Shown: piece by piece, positions 37,814-48,537 of the stretch
Layout of the letters: each line of letters starts with the position of its first letter
Position numbering within the stretch: position 1 is the first letter of the stretch
Assembly (NCBI GenBank): GCA_963782985.1
Contig: CAWALU010000002.1
Span: 1-64,000 of the forward strand
Source of the DNA: CAVSWT01 sp963782985
GTDB taxonomy: Bacteria; Bacteroidota; Ignavibacteria; Ignavibacteriales; Ignavibacteriaceae
Length of the DNA: 64,000 nucleotides
Reading direction: 5' to 3'
The notes under the pieces: model-generated
Seen by the model: the letters and a program-made list of their open reading frames with translations, nothing else
Database searches by the model: none
Told to the model about the DNA's origin: nothing
Translations under genes and position numbers: made by a program

Positions 37814-38272
37814 TTATTTGTTTTTCAAAATTTGAATGATACCTTTTTTTATTGATTTGCATTCTGAAAAATTTGTATAAACATGGCAGCTGCGGCATTC
37901 TTTTGAAGAGCAAAAATTGTTTTTATGTTTATAAGACCAGCAGGGCGCTGAATTTTTTGTATAAGCATCACAATTATTTCTATCATTTTCACTGCAGGCA
38001 ATAAACTCCCAGCAAGGCAGCAATGAATAAATAGTTCTAATACCATTTATACTGATTTTGCTTTCATTAATTGCTCCTCTGATACATCTAAGCCTATCAA
38101 TATCCGATTGCGAATATAATCTATGATGAGTCTTTTTTTTGAATGGGAGAATCAATCCTTCTTTTTCATACATTCTTAAGGTGTGAACTGAAATCCCCAA
38201 AATTTTTGCCGTTACACTTATAGAATACAGCGGCGTGTCGTTATTTAGTACAGCTTCCATCAAAATTTCCAA
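37814..38272 (-). CDS. MerR-family regulator with a Cys-rich sensor tail
   Basis: 152 aa. N-terminal MerR winged helix (YSISVTAKILGISVHTLRMYEKEGL, here two stretches, residues 16-40; then HHRLYSQSDIDRL). The C-terminal half is not the usual coiled coil but a Cys-rich module. Its pattern is CWEFIAC, then NNCDAY, PCW, FCSSKECRSCHVY and ECKS, so about nine Cys with two CW pairs. This arrangement could hold an iron-sulfur cluster or haem. It lies 28 bp upstream of the octaheme cytochrome gene in the same direction and should control the operon in response to redox or sulfur state (inference). Confidence 0.82.
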   Translation of the reverse strand: MEILMEAVLNNDTPLYSISVTAKILGISVHTLRMYEKEGLILPFKKKTHHRLYSQSDIDRLRCIRGAINESKISINGIRTIYSLLPCWEFIACSENDRNNCDAYTKNSAPCWSYKHKNNFCSSKECRSCHVYTNFSECKSIKKGIIQILKNK

Positions 38273-38483
38273 ATATACAAATCAATATTTAGTAGTTATA
38301 AATATCAACTTCTTTGCCATTTATAATTATTGAAAAATTTTAGAAATATTAACAAAATTAAAAATGTAATGCCGATTTTGGGAAAAACGAAATGCTATAA
38401 TTCTTTTGGATGAGAAATGTATAGTATATGCTGATGTTTAATTCATCAACGCGAATTAATAATTGATAGCGCGCTACTAAATT

Positions 38484-39080
38484 TTATTTCTTTGCTAGAA
38501 TTTCTTCTAAGGTAAAAAATATGGTGGGCGAATAAAATGGAAGCGATTCAGCTGCAATTAATTGAGCTTGAACTTTATCAATAAGACTAACGACTTCCGG
38601 GGGATTTTTTTTATTACTATGTTTTTCATCATTTATATTTTTCTTTAAAATCTCCTCTGCCTCAACAATACATTTTCTGTCATACCTTCCGGCTAACTCA
38701 AAAATATTTCCTTCGGATTTGGGCAACGTGATCAGTTTTTCAGTTTCATATTCAACAATATATTTTATTAATTCTGAAGAGATAAGCGGATAATCAACTG
38801 ATAGGATAAAATTTATTTTAGTTTCTGTATGAAATAGTCCGGCGTGAATTCCCGCTAAAGTTCCCCTTCCCTTAAAGAATTCTTCAAACATTTCAAGTTC
38901 TAAAAATTTATATTCTTTTTGAATGTTGGCAATTAATATTACGCGGTCAAAAAGATCCGTCATCAAATTTTTAATATGTTCGACAATAGATAATTCTACA
39001 ATTGTAAGCCTGTTATTTTTATTTGATTCAATATTATTTTCATCTTTAACTAAAATTATACCTGTTACGTCGGAATACAT
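38484..39080 (-). CDS. MobA-like nucleotidyltransferase with degenerate GTP-binding loop
   Basis: 198 aa. The overall fold and many positions match molybdenum-cofactor guanylyltransferase MobA (VIEHI-type helix, GRGTLAGIHAGL, FILSVDYPLIS where MobA has CDMP). The hallmark N-terminal LAGGxSxRMGxxK loop is replaced by LVKDENNIESNKN, lacking both Gly residues. Nucleotide binding as in MobA is therefore doubtful. It may be a retired paralogue or a regulator. Four bases separate it from the THEP1-like NTPase gene. No moa/moe genes are in the window. Confidence 0.65.
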   Translation of the reverse strand: MYSDVTGIILVKDENNIESNKNNRLTIVELSIVEHIKNLMTDLFDRVILIANIQKEYKFLELEMFEEFFKGRGTLAGIHAGLFHTETKINFILSVDYPLISSELIKYIVEYETEKLITLPKSEGNIFELAGRYDRKCIVEAEEILKKNINDEKHSNKKNPPEVVSLIDKVQAQLIAAESLPFYSPTIFFTLEEILAKK

Positions 39081-39083
39081 AAA

Positions 39084-39575
39084 TTAACTTTCCTCATTTA
39101 TTAATTTCCAAAATTCAATTCCATTATAATCTAATTTATAATGATTTATAAAAACATCAAGTAAACTTTCTCTAACTACAAATATAATTTTAATTTTATT
39201 TTGTTTGATTAGAACGTCAATAATTTTTTTAATTGCCGGCTCCAATCCATTTCCTTTTAATTCAAGCGGACCAACTTCATCAATTATAAGCCACTCAATT
39301 TTATTGTTGATGGAATTAATCAAAATATTTCTTGCCCATTCAAAAGCATTTTCATCAAATAAATATTTGCCCACGGAAATTGTATTTGCATTTGAAACTT
39401 TACTTTTAGTTTCAAGCTGCCTTGTCTCGCCCGATGAAATATGAAGTAGATGACGAACGCCTTTTATATCAGGCGACAAAATTCCATCCGCGTTTTTATC
39501 TATAATCCAGTTTGATAAATATGATGTTTTACCGGAATGAGTTTTCCCGGTGAGGATGTAAAATTTGATCATCAA
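39084..39575 (-). CDS. NTPase of the THEP1 family
   Basis: 163 aa. Walker A GKTHSGKTS (residues 10-18) and Walker B WLIIDEVGPLELKG match nucleoside-triphosphatase THEP1. Members hydrolyse NTPs; the cellular role is unclear. Here it sits between a membrane protein gene and a MobA-like gene, all on the minus strand and within about 20 bp of each other, so the three probably work together. The second Met (residue 2) is an equally good start. Confidence 0.8.
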   Translation of the reverse strand: MMIKFYILTGKTHSGKTSYLSNWIIDKNADGILSPDIKGVRHLLHISSGETRQLETKSKVSNANTISVGKYLFDENAFEWARNILINSINNKIEWLIIDEVGPLELKGNGLEPAIKKIIDVLIKQNKIKIIFVVRESLLDVFINHYKLDYNGIEFWKLINEES

Positions 39576-39595
39576 AAAAAACTAAAAGTTAATAT

Positions 39596-40693
39596 CTATT
39601 CAAATAAAATTGTTGAAATAGAATCTGTTAAAAAAAATTTTAATTTGTTCAATCCTTTTTTGTTAGAAGTTTGCCGCCATGAATTTGCAATTATGATTTT
39701 AAATTTTGGAAAAAAATCCATCATCTCTTCTACATGCGAATAAGAATTATTTGTTTTAGTAAAAAGAAATTTCTTAAATAACTTAATTAGAATGGGCGCT
39801 AAAAATTTATACCAAACATAAATTATAAAAATTGATCGAACGATCATTCTCAAAATTTTTAATGGAATATTTTTATCAAACTCAGGATACAAGTAAGAAA
39901 GTAAAATTAAGCTGAAAAAAAAAATTAAAATAAAAACTGCTGATTTTTTGTTTCGCCAGCCTTTTGATTTTTTCTGTTGAGTTGCTTTCAGCTTTTCAAA
40001 AAATTTAGAATTACTAATTTCGATTCTATTATTTAGAATTTTAGATTTATTTGCAGATGCTTTTTTAATCTTTAGTGGCAGATTTGCCGCAAAAATTCCC
40101 ACGTAAATTCCTGCAATCAAATGAAGTAAAACATACAAACTAATAATCCAAACGCTAAATGAAGCGGCGTTATTTAAAAGTTCAATATTAAAATAATCTA
40201 AAATAAATTTTGCGGTTTCGTCAATCGTACTCCAAAAAGAATTGCCGAAAATAATTGTTAGTATAATTATTTTTTGGAGAGCAGAAAATGTAAGGGTTAA
40301 AATCCCTAATAATACTGCTGATAATTTAAAGTGTTTTTTGGAGGAGAATAAAATTTCGCCAAGTAGACCTTGAAGCAAAACTGAAACATAAGCTGTAAAA
40401 GGAGTATAAGGGCTTACGAATCCTTTAATCATTAATACAATAAAAGTTGCTTTTAAAATGGTTCCACTCTTTAATGAAAAAACTTTCTCACTATTTTCGG
40501 AAAAATGAGCAAGCAGCGAAATAAAAATAACAGCGGCGCTGCCGACAAATAATCCTGTAAAGGGTATTTTAAGTGCATGAAGCATCCCGCCTAAAACTGC
40601 TTCGCTAAAACCCCACAAAGCTGTAACTCTATAGATTACAGCGGGATGATTATTTAATTCTTTTTTGTTATCCAAATTTATCTTATAATTCAC
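39596..40693 (-). CDS. Integral membrane protein of unknown function
   Basis: About 365 aa from a GTG at 40693. The frame is open to an ATG at 40786, but that would overlap the divergent secreted-protein gene and its ribosome binding site. At least six TM helices: ALWGFSEAVLGGMLHALKIP, LFVGSAAVIFISLLAHF, a set near 130-180, WIISLYVLLHLIAGIYVGIFAA, and two near the C-terminus. The first half resembles substrate-binding S components of ECF transporters, with small helices and Gly/Ala patches, but the family is not certain. It is probably co-transcribed with the THEP1 and MobA-like genes. Confidence 0.55.
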   Translation of the reverse strand: MNYKINLDNKKELNNHPAVIYRVTALWGFSEAVLGGMLHALKIPFTGLFVGSAAVIFISLLAHFSENSEKVFSLKSGTILKATFIVLMIKGFVSPYTPFTAYVSVLLQGLLGEILFSSKKHFKLSAVLLGILTLTFSALQKIIILTIIFGNSFWSTIDETAKFILDYFNIELLNNAASFSVWIISLYVLLHLIAGIYVGIFAANLPLKIKKASANKSKILNNRIEISNSKFFEKLKATQQKKSKGWRNKKSAVFILIFFFSLILLSYLYPEFDKNIPLKILRMIVRSIFIIYVWYKFLAPILIKLFKKFLFTKTNNSYSHVEEMMDFFPKFKIIIANSWRQTSNKKGLNKLKFFLTDSISTILFE

Positions 40694-40758
40694 AAAAGAA
40701 ATTATAACATTATTAAATCCTGCGCAATAAAATTTACAACCTGATATAGGAGGATAAA

Positions 40759-43700
40759 ATGAAAATTTTTTTTGGTCTGACTGCAATTATTTTAATTTTC
40801 GTAACATCAATAACTATTCAGGCTGAGTTAAAAGACATTTCTAAACTATTCCGATTCCCTTTTCAAGATTCTACAAAAATTAACTACTGCCGATCTCAAC
40901 CTCTTACTATCGATAATGATATTGCAATAATATATTCCGCAAACTATTCGCCTGAAGATACCATCTTTATTACTCGCAGTTCGGACGAGGGGGTAACCTG
41001 GAGTACTCCTAATTTTGTTGCCGCATTCAAAAGAAGCGCTGAAGAAAAAATTTTTATTTCAGGAACAGTTACAAAAGCCGGGAGGATACTCGTCACTTAT
41101 TCCATCGGGGAATTGATTATTAATAATAAAACTAAAATCGTTCATTCAGATGATGGAGGAATTAATTGGACGTTACCTGAAAATATAATTGGGTCGGCGT
41201 TTATTCCACATCCTAAAATTTCTGAATTGCAAGATGGCAAGTTATGGATAGTTGGAAGATTAAATTACATCTTCTATAGCGTTGACGATGGTGTAACTTG
41301 GTCAGCTAAAAATATTGGTTTTTATTTAATGGTAAATAGTTCAGCCGATTTAATTTCTTTAGACTCATTAAACTTTATATTGGCTTATGATAAATATGAT
41401 TCTAATGAAGATTCTTACAAATGTTACTTTAGGAGAAGTACGGATTCAGGAGATAGTTGGTCAGAGGAAACTTTAGAGACAGAAACTGGCAGGTCTGAAA
41501 AAAATCCTATCTTAGTTAAGAAATCAAGCCATGAATTTTGGCTGATAACTCAAGTTAGAGAAGCAACAAATTTTACTACTGGTTATAATATCTACGAGCA
41601 AAATATTGTATACAGATCAAAAACTACATCAATAATCCTTACAAATTATATTGGTTTCGATGGCGAACAAAATTTCTGTTTGTATAATGGTAAACCGTTA
41701 ATTACATTTTTGTCTGATCGGTGGTATGGTAAAAATCAAATTTGGGTTGGACAAATTGGAGTTAGCGAAGATATTGACCCTCCTCCCGGTCTATTAAATT
41801 TTGATCATTCAAATATTATTATTAACGATCCTATAAAGTTGCGTGCATTTGTTGGAAGTAAAATTGGAATTCAAAAAACAGAATTGATTTCTGAATTGAA
41901 TGATTCTTTATCCGGTCCTATCCAAATGTTTGACGATGGAAATCATAATGATGAATTGCCAAATGATAATATTTGGGGAATTGAAATTGGTCCCTTTAAT
42001 TATTATGATGTTTTAAAGACTTCAATCAAAGTAACTGATAATAATTCACAAAGTGTAATATTTCCAGGGAGTACATTAGTCTTCCCAGCGCTGCCAGTGA
42101 AAAATAAATGGCTTTCTGTTGGATCGCTTCATAATTGGTATTCTTCAAGAGGTTCGGAAGTTGAAGAGGGATATGAAGCATTTCAGCAATATGGTTTGCG
42201 ATGGCCAGGAATTTATCCTTATCAAGACATGCAAGCGTCTAAAGGATTTTGGATCGGGGCAACAGATTTCAAAGATGAAAATGGAAGGATCTTTCCCCAT
42301 AAAGTGGTTCAAGTTGGACCTAAAGATATGGGCGAATTTGAATTTTTTGAAAAAGAATTTTCATTAGTTAGTAAATTTCCCCAACCTGAAGTAATAGTCA
42401 ATAATCAACCCTCGCACAATTATCCTAATCAAATAGATGAAGTTGATCCCAATCTTCCCTGCGATAGAATGATATACAATACTGCAAATACACAATTAGG
42501 AATTACAGTTGAAAGAAAAATTTATCAATTTTCGCAAGAATATCATGACAATTATATAATAAACGAATACACTTTTACCAACACAGGAAATGTTGATTTC
42601 GATGATAATATTGAGCTTCCTAACAATACCATAAAAGGTTTATATTTTTATTATTTATATAGATGGGCAATAAACAGGCAAACTCGATTTGTAATAGGCA
42701 ATCCAACAGGGTGGGGAATAAATACAATGATAGATGCAAGAGGCGATAGCGTTGTAAACGACCCTCTTGACGAGCAGATAAGATGCCAATTTGCCTGGCA
42801 CGGATTTACTAACCAAAAAGTTGTAGACTATAATAATATTGGGGGACCTATTTGGGAGGTAAATTCTATCTCAAACCCATATGTTGATTCTGGCGATACA
42901 ATTGGAAGATTAGGAGCGCCGCAATTTGTTGGAGTTATAACTCTACACGCTGATAATTCAGCTGATGATAAGGCTGATAATTTGAATCAACCAGCAACAA
43001 CTTCATGGGAAAATTCAGACGACCCATTAACTTTTATGAATGATCCATACAATGATGAAGGAATGACCGCTGAATACGAATGGATATCTAAAGGGCATAA
43101 ATCTCCCAGGCATGCATATGCGGTAGAACCATCCGGAAATTTTGCTGAGCAAACTGTAGATCCGTCATTAGGAACGTCGGGTGGATTTTCAGCCGCAAAT
43201 GGTTATGGTCCTTATACATTGCTTCATGGAGAAAGCGTTAAAATAGTTTGGGCGGAGGCTGCTGATGGAATAGATAGAGAAACAGCTATAAATGTTGGGA
43301 AACAATTTAAACATGGACAAATTTCCGCAAAGCAGAAAAATGAAATTGTTTTAACCGGAAAAGATTCTTTAATAAAAACCTTTAAAAAAGCTGTTGCGAA
43401 TTATAATAATGGAGACGGATTCACAATTTCTCAACCTCCATACCCACCAAATAAATTTGTAGTAAGTCCTGCTGAAGATAAAGTCCATTTATCATGGGAA
43501 CACAGCGGTGAAGGTCCGTTGGTTAAATCATTTGAAATTTATAGAGCAACAGGCAGTTATGATAGTTCTTATACCTTAGTGCATACTACAATGGCAACAG
43601 ATACAAGTTTTATTGACAGTACAATTGAAAGAAACAAATATTACTTCTATTATATCTTATCTGCCGGCGACCCTAATGATAATAATGGAAACGCAATGTC

Positions 43701-44061
43701 TTTACCCGGCGCCTTAAGAAGTTCAAGATATTACACGCAAACTTATAATCCTGTCACATCTACGCTCACATCAATTATTGATGGGAATTTAGTATTGGAT
43801 GAATTTAAATTATATCAAAATTATCCTAATCCTTTTAATCCATCAACATTGATAAGCTATCAAATTCCGAAAAGTGGATATGTTACCTTAAAGGTTTACG
43901 ATGTTCTAGGAAGAGAAATTAAAACGCTGGTGAAAGAACTTAAAGCAGCCGGAGCTCATAAAGTAATTTTTGATGCATCAAACCTTGCTAGTGGAATGTA
44001 TATTTATAAAATTCAGGTAGATAATTTTTCTTCAATTAAAAAGATGATGCTGCTCAAGTAA
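40759..44061 (+). CDS. Large secreted protein with BNR/sialidase-like repeats and T9SS sorting domain
   Basis: 1100 aa. Signal peptide FGLTAIILIFVTSITIQA. The first 330 residues have BNR/Asp-box-like motifs (SSDEGVTWSTP, HSDDGGINWTLP, SVDDGVTWSAK, STDSGDSWSEE), as in sialidase-type beta propellers, without an evident catalytic set. The middle is unassigned. A fibronectin III-like segment lies at about 905-1000 (DKVHLSWEHSGEGP). The C-terminus is a type A sorting domain (YQNYPNPFNPSTLISYQIP ... KKMMLLK). Export by the type IX system to the surface is expected. A GGAGG ribosome binding site precedes the ATG. Confidence 0.85.
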   Translation: MKIFFGLTAIILIFVTSITIQAELKDISKLFRFPFQDSTKINYCRSQPLTIDNDIAIIYSANYSPEDTIFITRSSDEGVTWSTPNFVAAFKRSAEEKIFISGTVTKAGRILVTYSIGELIINNKTKIVHSDDGGINWTLPENIIGSAFIPHPKISELQDGKLWIVGRLNYIFYSVDDGVTWSAKNIGFYLMVNSSADLISLDSLNFILAYDKYDSNEDSYKCYFRRSTDSGDSWSEETLETETGRSEKNPILVKKSSHEFWLITQVREATNFTTGYNIYEQNIVYRSKTTSIILTNYIGFDGEQNFCLYNGKPLITFLSDRWYGKNQIWVGQIGVSEDIDPPPGLLNFDHSNIIINDPIKLRAFVGSKIGIQKTELISELNDSLSGPIQMFDDGNHNDELPNDNIWGIEIGPFNYYDVLKTSIKVTDNNSQSVIFPGSTLVFPALPVKNKWLSVGSLHNWYSSRGSEVEEGYEAFQQYGLRWPGIYPYQDMQASKGFWIGATDFKDENGRIFPHKVVQVGPKDMGEFEFFEKEFSLVSKFPQPEVIVNNQPSHNYPNQIDEVDPNLPCDRMIYNTANTQLGITVERKIYQFSQEYHDNYIINEYTFTNTGNVDFDDNIELPNNTIKGLYFYYLYRWAINRQTRFVIGNPTGWGINTMIDARGDSVVNDPLDEQIRCQFAWHGFTNQKVVDYNNIGGPIWEVNSISNPYVDSGDTIGRLGAPQFVGVITLHADNSADDKADNLNQPATTSWENSDDPLTFMNDPYNDEGMTAEYEWISKGHKSPRHAYAVEPSGNFAEQTVDPSLGTSGGFSAANGYGPYTLLHGESVKIVWAEAADGIDRETAINVGKQFKHGQISAKQKNEIVLTGKDSLIKTFKKAVANYNNGDGFTISQPPYPPNKFVVSPAEDKVHLSWEHSGEGPLVKSFEIYRATGSYDSSYTLVHTTMATDTSFIDSTIERNKYYFYYILSAGDPNDNNGNAMSLPGALRSSRYYTQTYNPVTSTLTSIIDGNLVLDEFKLYQNYPNPFNPSTLISYQIPKSGYVTLKVYDVLGREIKTLVKELKAAGAHKVIFDASNLASGMYIYKIQVDNFSSIKKMMLLK

Positions 44062-44200
44062 TTTTATATTTTCATTTTAAGAATTTCATATTTAAACCCA
44101 ATTTGACTTGCGGGTCATTTAGGGGGCTATTTTATTTTTATTTTACTCCTCGCTTCATTATATTTAAACTCTTCCAAACATAACTATAAGGTTCAAATTT

Positions 44201-45604
<1,404 letters not shown>

Positions 45605-45646
45605 TCAATTGTCCTTCAATGGCTTTACTGTATACTGAATAAATAA

Positions 45647-46365
45647 ATGAATAAACGAATTCTTACATATTGTGATTTAAACTTTATAGATTATAAAGAG
45701 GCATGGGATCTTCAAAAAGAAATTCATGCTTTGCGCGTTGCAAATAAAATTAGCGATGTATTTTTTATGCTGGAACATCCGCATACTTACACTCTCGGAA
45801 AAGTAGCGGATAAAAATAATTTAATTAGCTCGCAAGAATATTTAAATGAAAAGAATATTTCTGTTTATAATATTGATAGAGGCGGTGATATTACTTATCA
45901 CGGACCCGGACAAATAGTCGGCTATCCAATTATAAATTTAAATGATTGGCAAAACGATACTCATAAATATTTACGAGCATTGGAAGAAGTTATAATTAGA
46001 ACCTGCGCCGAATACAATTTATCCGGGTTCCGAAATCCTAAATACACCGGGGTTTGGATTAATTTCAAAACAAAATAGTAAAGACAGAAAAATAGCAGCA
46101 ATAGGCATAAAAGTTAGTCGGTGGGTTACTATGCATGGTTTCGCATTTAATATTAATACTGACCTCAATTTATTTAATGGAATTATTCCCTGCGGTATTT
46201 CCGATAAAGAAGTAACTTCATTACAAAAGGAATTAGGAAGTGGAAAATTCAATTGCAGAAGTGAAAAATAAATTGTTGTATCATTTTAAAGAAGTGTTTA
46301 ATTACGATAAAATAAATAAAATCGCTAAAGATGATTTGTTCGTTTTATCTGTAAATAATATTTAG
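45647..46365 (+). pseudogene. lipB: Octanoyltransferase LipB, interrupted by two one-base frameshifts
   Basis: The first frame (45647-46078) carries MLEHPHTYTLGK and GGDITYHGPGQIVGYPI, the latter the LipB signature. Just after GVWINFKTK it stops. The next frame begins at about 46077 with KDRKIAAIGIKVSRWVTMHGFAFN, which contains the catalytic Lys region and HGFA motif, then NTDL and IIPCGISDKEVTSL. A second shift near 46240 leads to EVKNKLLYHFKEVFNYD, ending at 46365. The combined size, about 239 aa, is right for LipB. Both shifts are +1. If real, octanoyl transfer to E2 would need another enzyme such as LplA; indel error is equally likely. Confidence 0.85.
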
Positions 46366-46379
46366 AAGAAAGGTAAAGG

Positions 46380-48512
46380 ATGGCAAAAAAAAATCCGTCA
46401 AAAAATAATTTACCTGTCAAAACTATGACTGTTAAAAATTCAGAAATAAATAACAATAACGGCAGCGCCAAAGTTTCTTCAAAAAAACCTGATACTAAAA
46501 ACTCTGATTTAAGCAAAGAAGAATTATTAAAAGTTTTAAAATTAATGCTGCTTGCCAGAAGCATTGACAACAAAGCTTTAAATCTATTAAGACAAGGTAA
46601 AACATTTTTTCACATTGCCGGCGCGGGTCATGAAGCAATTCAAGTTGCGCTGGGATTATTATTGAATCCTAAAGGCGATTGGTTTTTTCCATATTACCGC
46701 GATTTAGCTTTCGTTTTAACATTGGGGTTAACCCCCAAAGAATTTTTCTTACAGTGTTATGCTAAACTTGATGATCCCTCATGCGCGGGCAGACAACTTC
46801 CGTGTCATTGGGGTCATACAGAAATAAATATTCCATCGCAATCAAGCCCCACCGGTACGCAGTTTTTAAATGCAGTAGGAACCGCATTAGCTTCGGTTAA
46901 AGAGGGCAAAAAAAATATTACTTATGTAAGCAGCGGCGAAGGCACTACCAGTCAAGGCGAATTTCACGAAGCGATAAATTGGGCAAGCCGTGAGAAACTG
47001 CCTGTACTGTTTGTGGTGCAGAATAATAAATACGCAATTTCGGTTCCGGTTCAAAACCAAAGCGGAGGGAAAAATAATTCTATTTCTGAAATGATGTCAG
47101 GCTATGAAAATTTATTACGCTTTAAAATTGACGGCACTGATTTCTTCGAATCTTACAAAACTGTTCAGCAGGCTATTGAATATATAAATGAAGGCAAAGG
47201 TCCGGTTTTAATTGAAGCTGAAGTAGTGCGGCTTCAATCTCATTCTTCATCCGATGATCAAAAAAAATATAGAGATAAAAATGAGCTGGAAGAAGAATTA
47301 AGGAATTGTCCCATTGAAAAATTATCAAATAAAATTATTCACGAAAAATTAATTTCAAAAGAAGAATACGATGATTTAAGAAAACAAATAACAGAACAAG
47401 TAAATGAAACTGCCGATGAAGCTTCAAAGGAAGATGACCCAACTCCGGATGATGCGCTAAAATATGTTTTTGATGAAAGCGGTTTAATGGATAAACTTGA
47501 TTATGAAAATAGCGAACCGTCAGGCAAAAAAATTGTAATGGTCGATGCAATAAATCACGCGCTGCACGAAGAGATGGAACGAAACGATAAGATTTATATT
47601 TTTGGCGAAGACATAGCCGATAGCAAAGGCGGCGTTTTCACAGCTACCAAAGGGCTTTCCACCAAGTTTGGAGATGACAGAGTTTTTAATTCGCCGCTGG
47701 CGGAAGCAAGTATAATCGGCGTGGCAACCGGAATGGCTTTAGCTGGATTAAAACCTGTAGTTGAAATTCAATTTGGCGATTATATTTGGCCCGCGTTTAT
47801 GCAATTTAAAGACGAGCTTGCGACTTACAGATACCGCTCAAATAATAAGTGGCCCGCGCCGGTCGTTACTCGTGTGGCTGTGGGAGGATATATTCACGGC
47901 GGACTTTATCACAGCCAAAATATTGAGTCCATCTTTGCGCACATTCCCGGAATTTATATTGCATATCCTTCAAATGCCGCCGATGCAAAAGGGCTATTAA
48001 AAACTGCCTGCAGAATTAATGATCCCGTTTTGTTCTGCGAACATAAAGGATTATATCGTCAAAGCTTTGCAACTTCGCCTTCGCCTGATAGTGATTATTT
48101 GCTGCCATTCGGAAAAGCTAAAGTGGTAAAAGAAGGTTCTGATTTAACAGTGGTTTCTTACGGGGTTTCTATGTGGGACTCGGTGAATGCCGCCAAAAAA
48201 CTTGAAGATGAAGGATACGATATTGAAGTGATTGACATTCGTACTATCATTCCTCTTGACGAAGAAACAATTTATAATTCTGTTAAGAAGACTGGAAAAG
48301 TAATTGTAGTTCATGAAGATACTTTAACAGCCGGTTTCGGCGCTGAAATTTCTGCGCGCATCGCCGATTCTTGTTTTCAATATTTAGATGGTCCAGTTAA
48401 GAGGCTTGCCGCTAAGGATGTACATATTCCTTATTCTCCAATTTTAGAAAATGCTGTATTGCCAAGCCGCGAGCAAATTTATAAAGCAATAAAAGATTTA
48501 TTAGAATTTTAA
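46380..48512 (+). CDS. Fused E1 alpha/beta 2-oxoacid dehydrogenase (TPP-dependent)
   Basis: 710 aa. After a Lys/Asn/Ser-rich linker (1-40), the alpha half (about 45-370) shows ARSIDNKALNLLRQGK and the TPP-binding motif GEGTTSQGEFHEAINWAS to VVQNNKYAIS. The beta half (about 385-710) shows EDIADSKGGVFTATKGL, FNSPLAEASIIGVATGMAL, IQFGDYIWPAFMQ and DIRTIIPLD. Single-chain fusion of both subunits is common in Bacteroidota and Chlorobi. It decarboxylates a 2-oxoacid, probably branched-chain (2-oxoisovalerate) by resemblance, with pyruvate possible. Confidence 0.9.
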   Translation: MAKKNPSKNNLPVKTMTVKNSEINNNNGSAKVSSKKPDTKNSDLSKEELLKVLKLMLLARSIDNKALNLLRQGKTFFHIAGAGHEAIQVALGLLLNPKGDWFFPYYRDLAFVLTLGLTPKEFFLQCYAKLDDPSCAGRQLPCHWGHTEINIPSQSSPTGTQFLNAVGTALASVKEGKKNITYVSSGEGTTSQGEFHEAINWASREKLPVLFVVQNNKYAISVPVQNQSGGKNNSISEMMSGYENLLRFKIDGTDFFESYKTVQQAIEYINEGKGPVLIEAEVVRLQSHSSSDDQKKYRDKNELEEELRNCPIEKLSNKIIHEKLISKEEYDDLRKQITEQVNETADEASKEDDPTPDDALKYVFDESGLMDKLDYENSEPSGKKIVMVDAINHALHEEMERNDKIYIFGEDIADSKGGVFTATKGLSTKFGDDRVFNSPLAEASIIGVATGMALAGLKPVVEIQFGDYIWPAFMQFKDELATYRYRSNNKWPAPVVTRVAVGGYIHGGLYHSQNIESIFAHIPGIYIAYPSNAADAKGLLKTACRINDPVLFCEHKGLYRQSFATSPSPDSDYLLPFGKAKVVKEGSDLTVVSYGVSMWDSVNAAKKLEDEGYDIEVIDIRTIIPLDEETIYNSVKKTGKVIVVHEDTLTAGFGAEISARIADSCFQYLDGPVKRLAAKDVHIPYSPILENAVLPSREQIYKAIKDLLEF

Positions 48513-48537
48513 TTTTGAAAATTTAGGAGCTATTCAA

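Noticed and set aside
38484..39080. Plain assignment as functional MobA
   Set aside because: The essential Gly-rich nucleotide loop is absent and no other molybdenum-cofactor genes are in the window.
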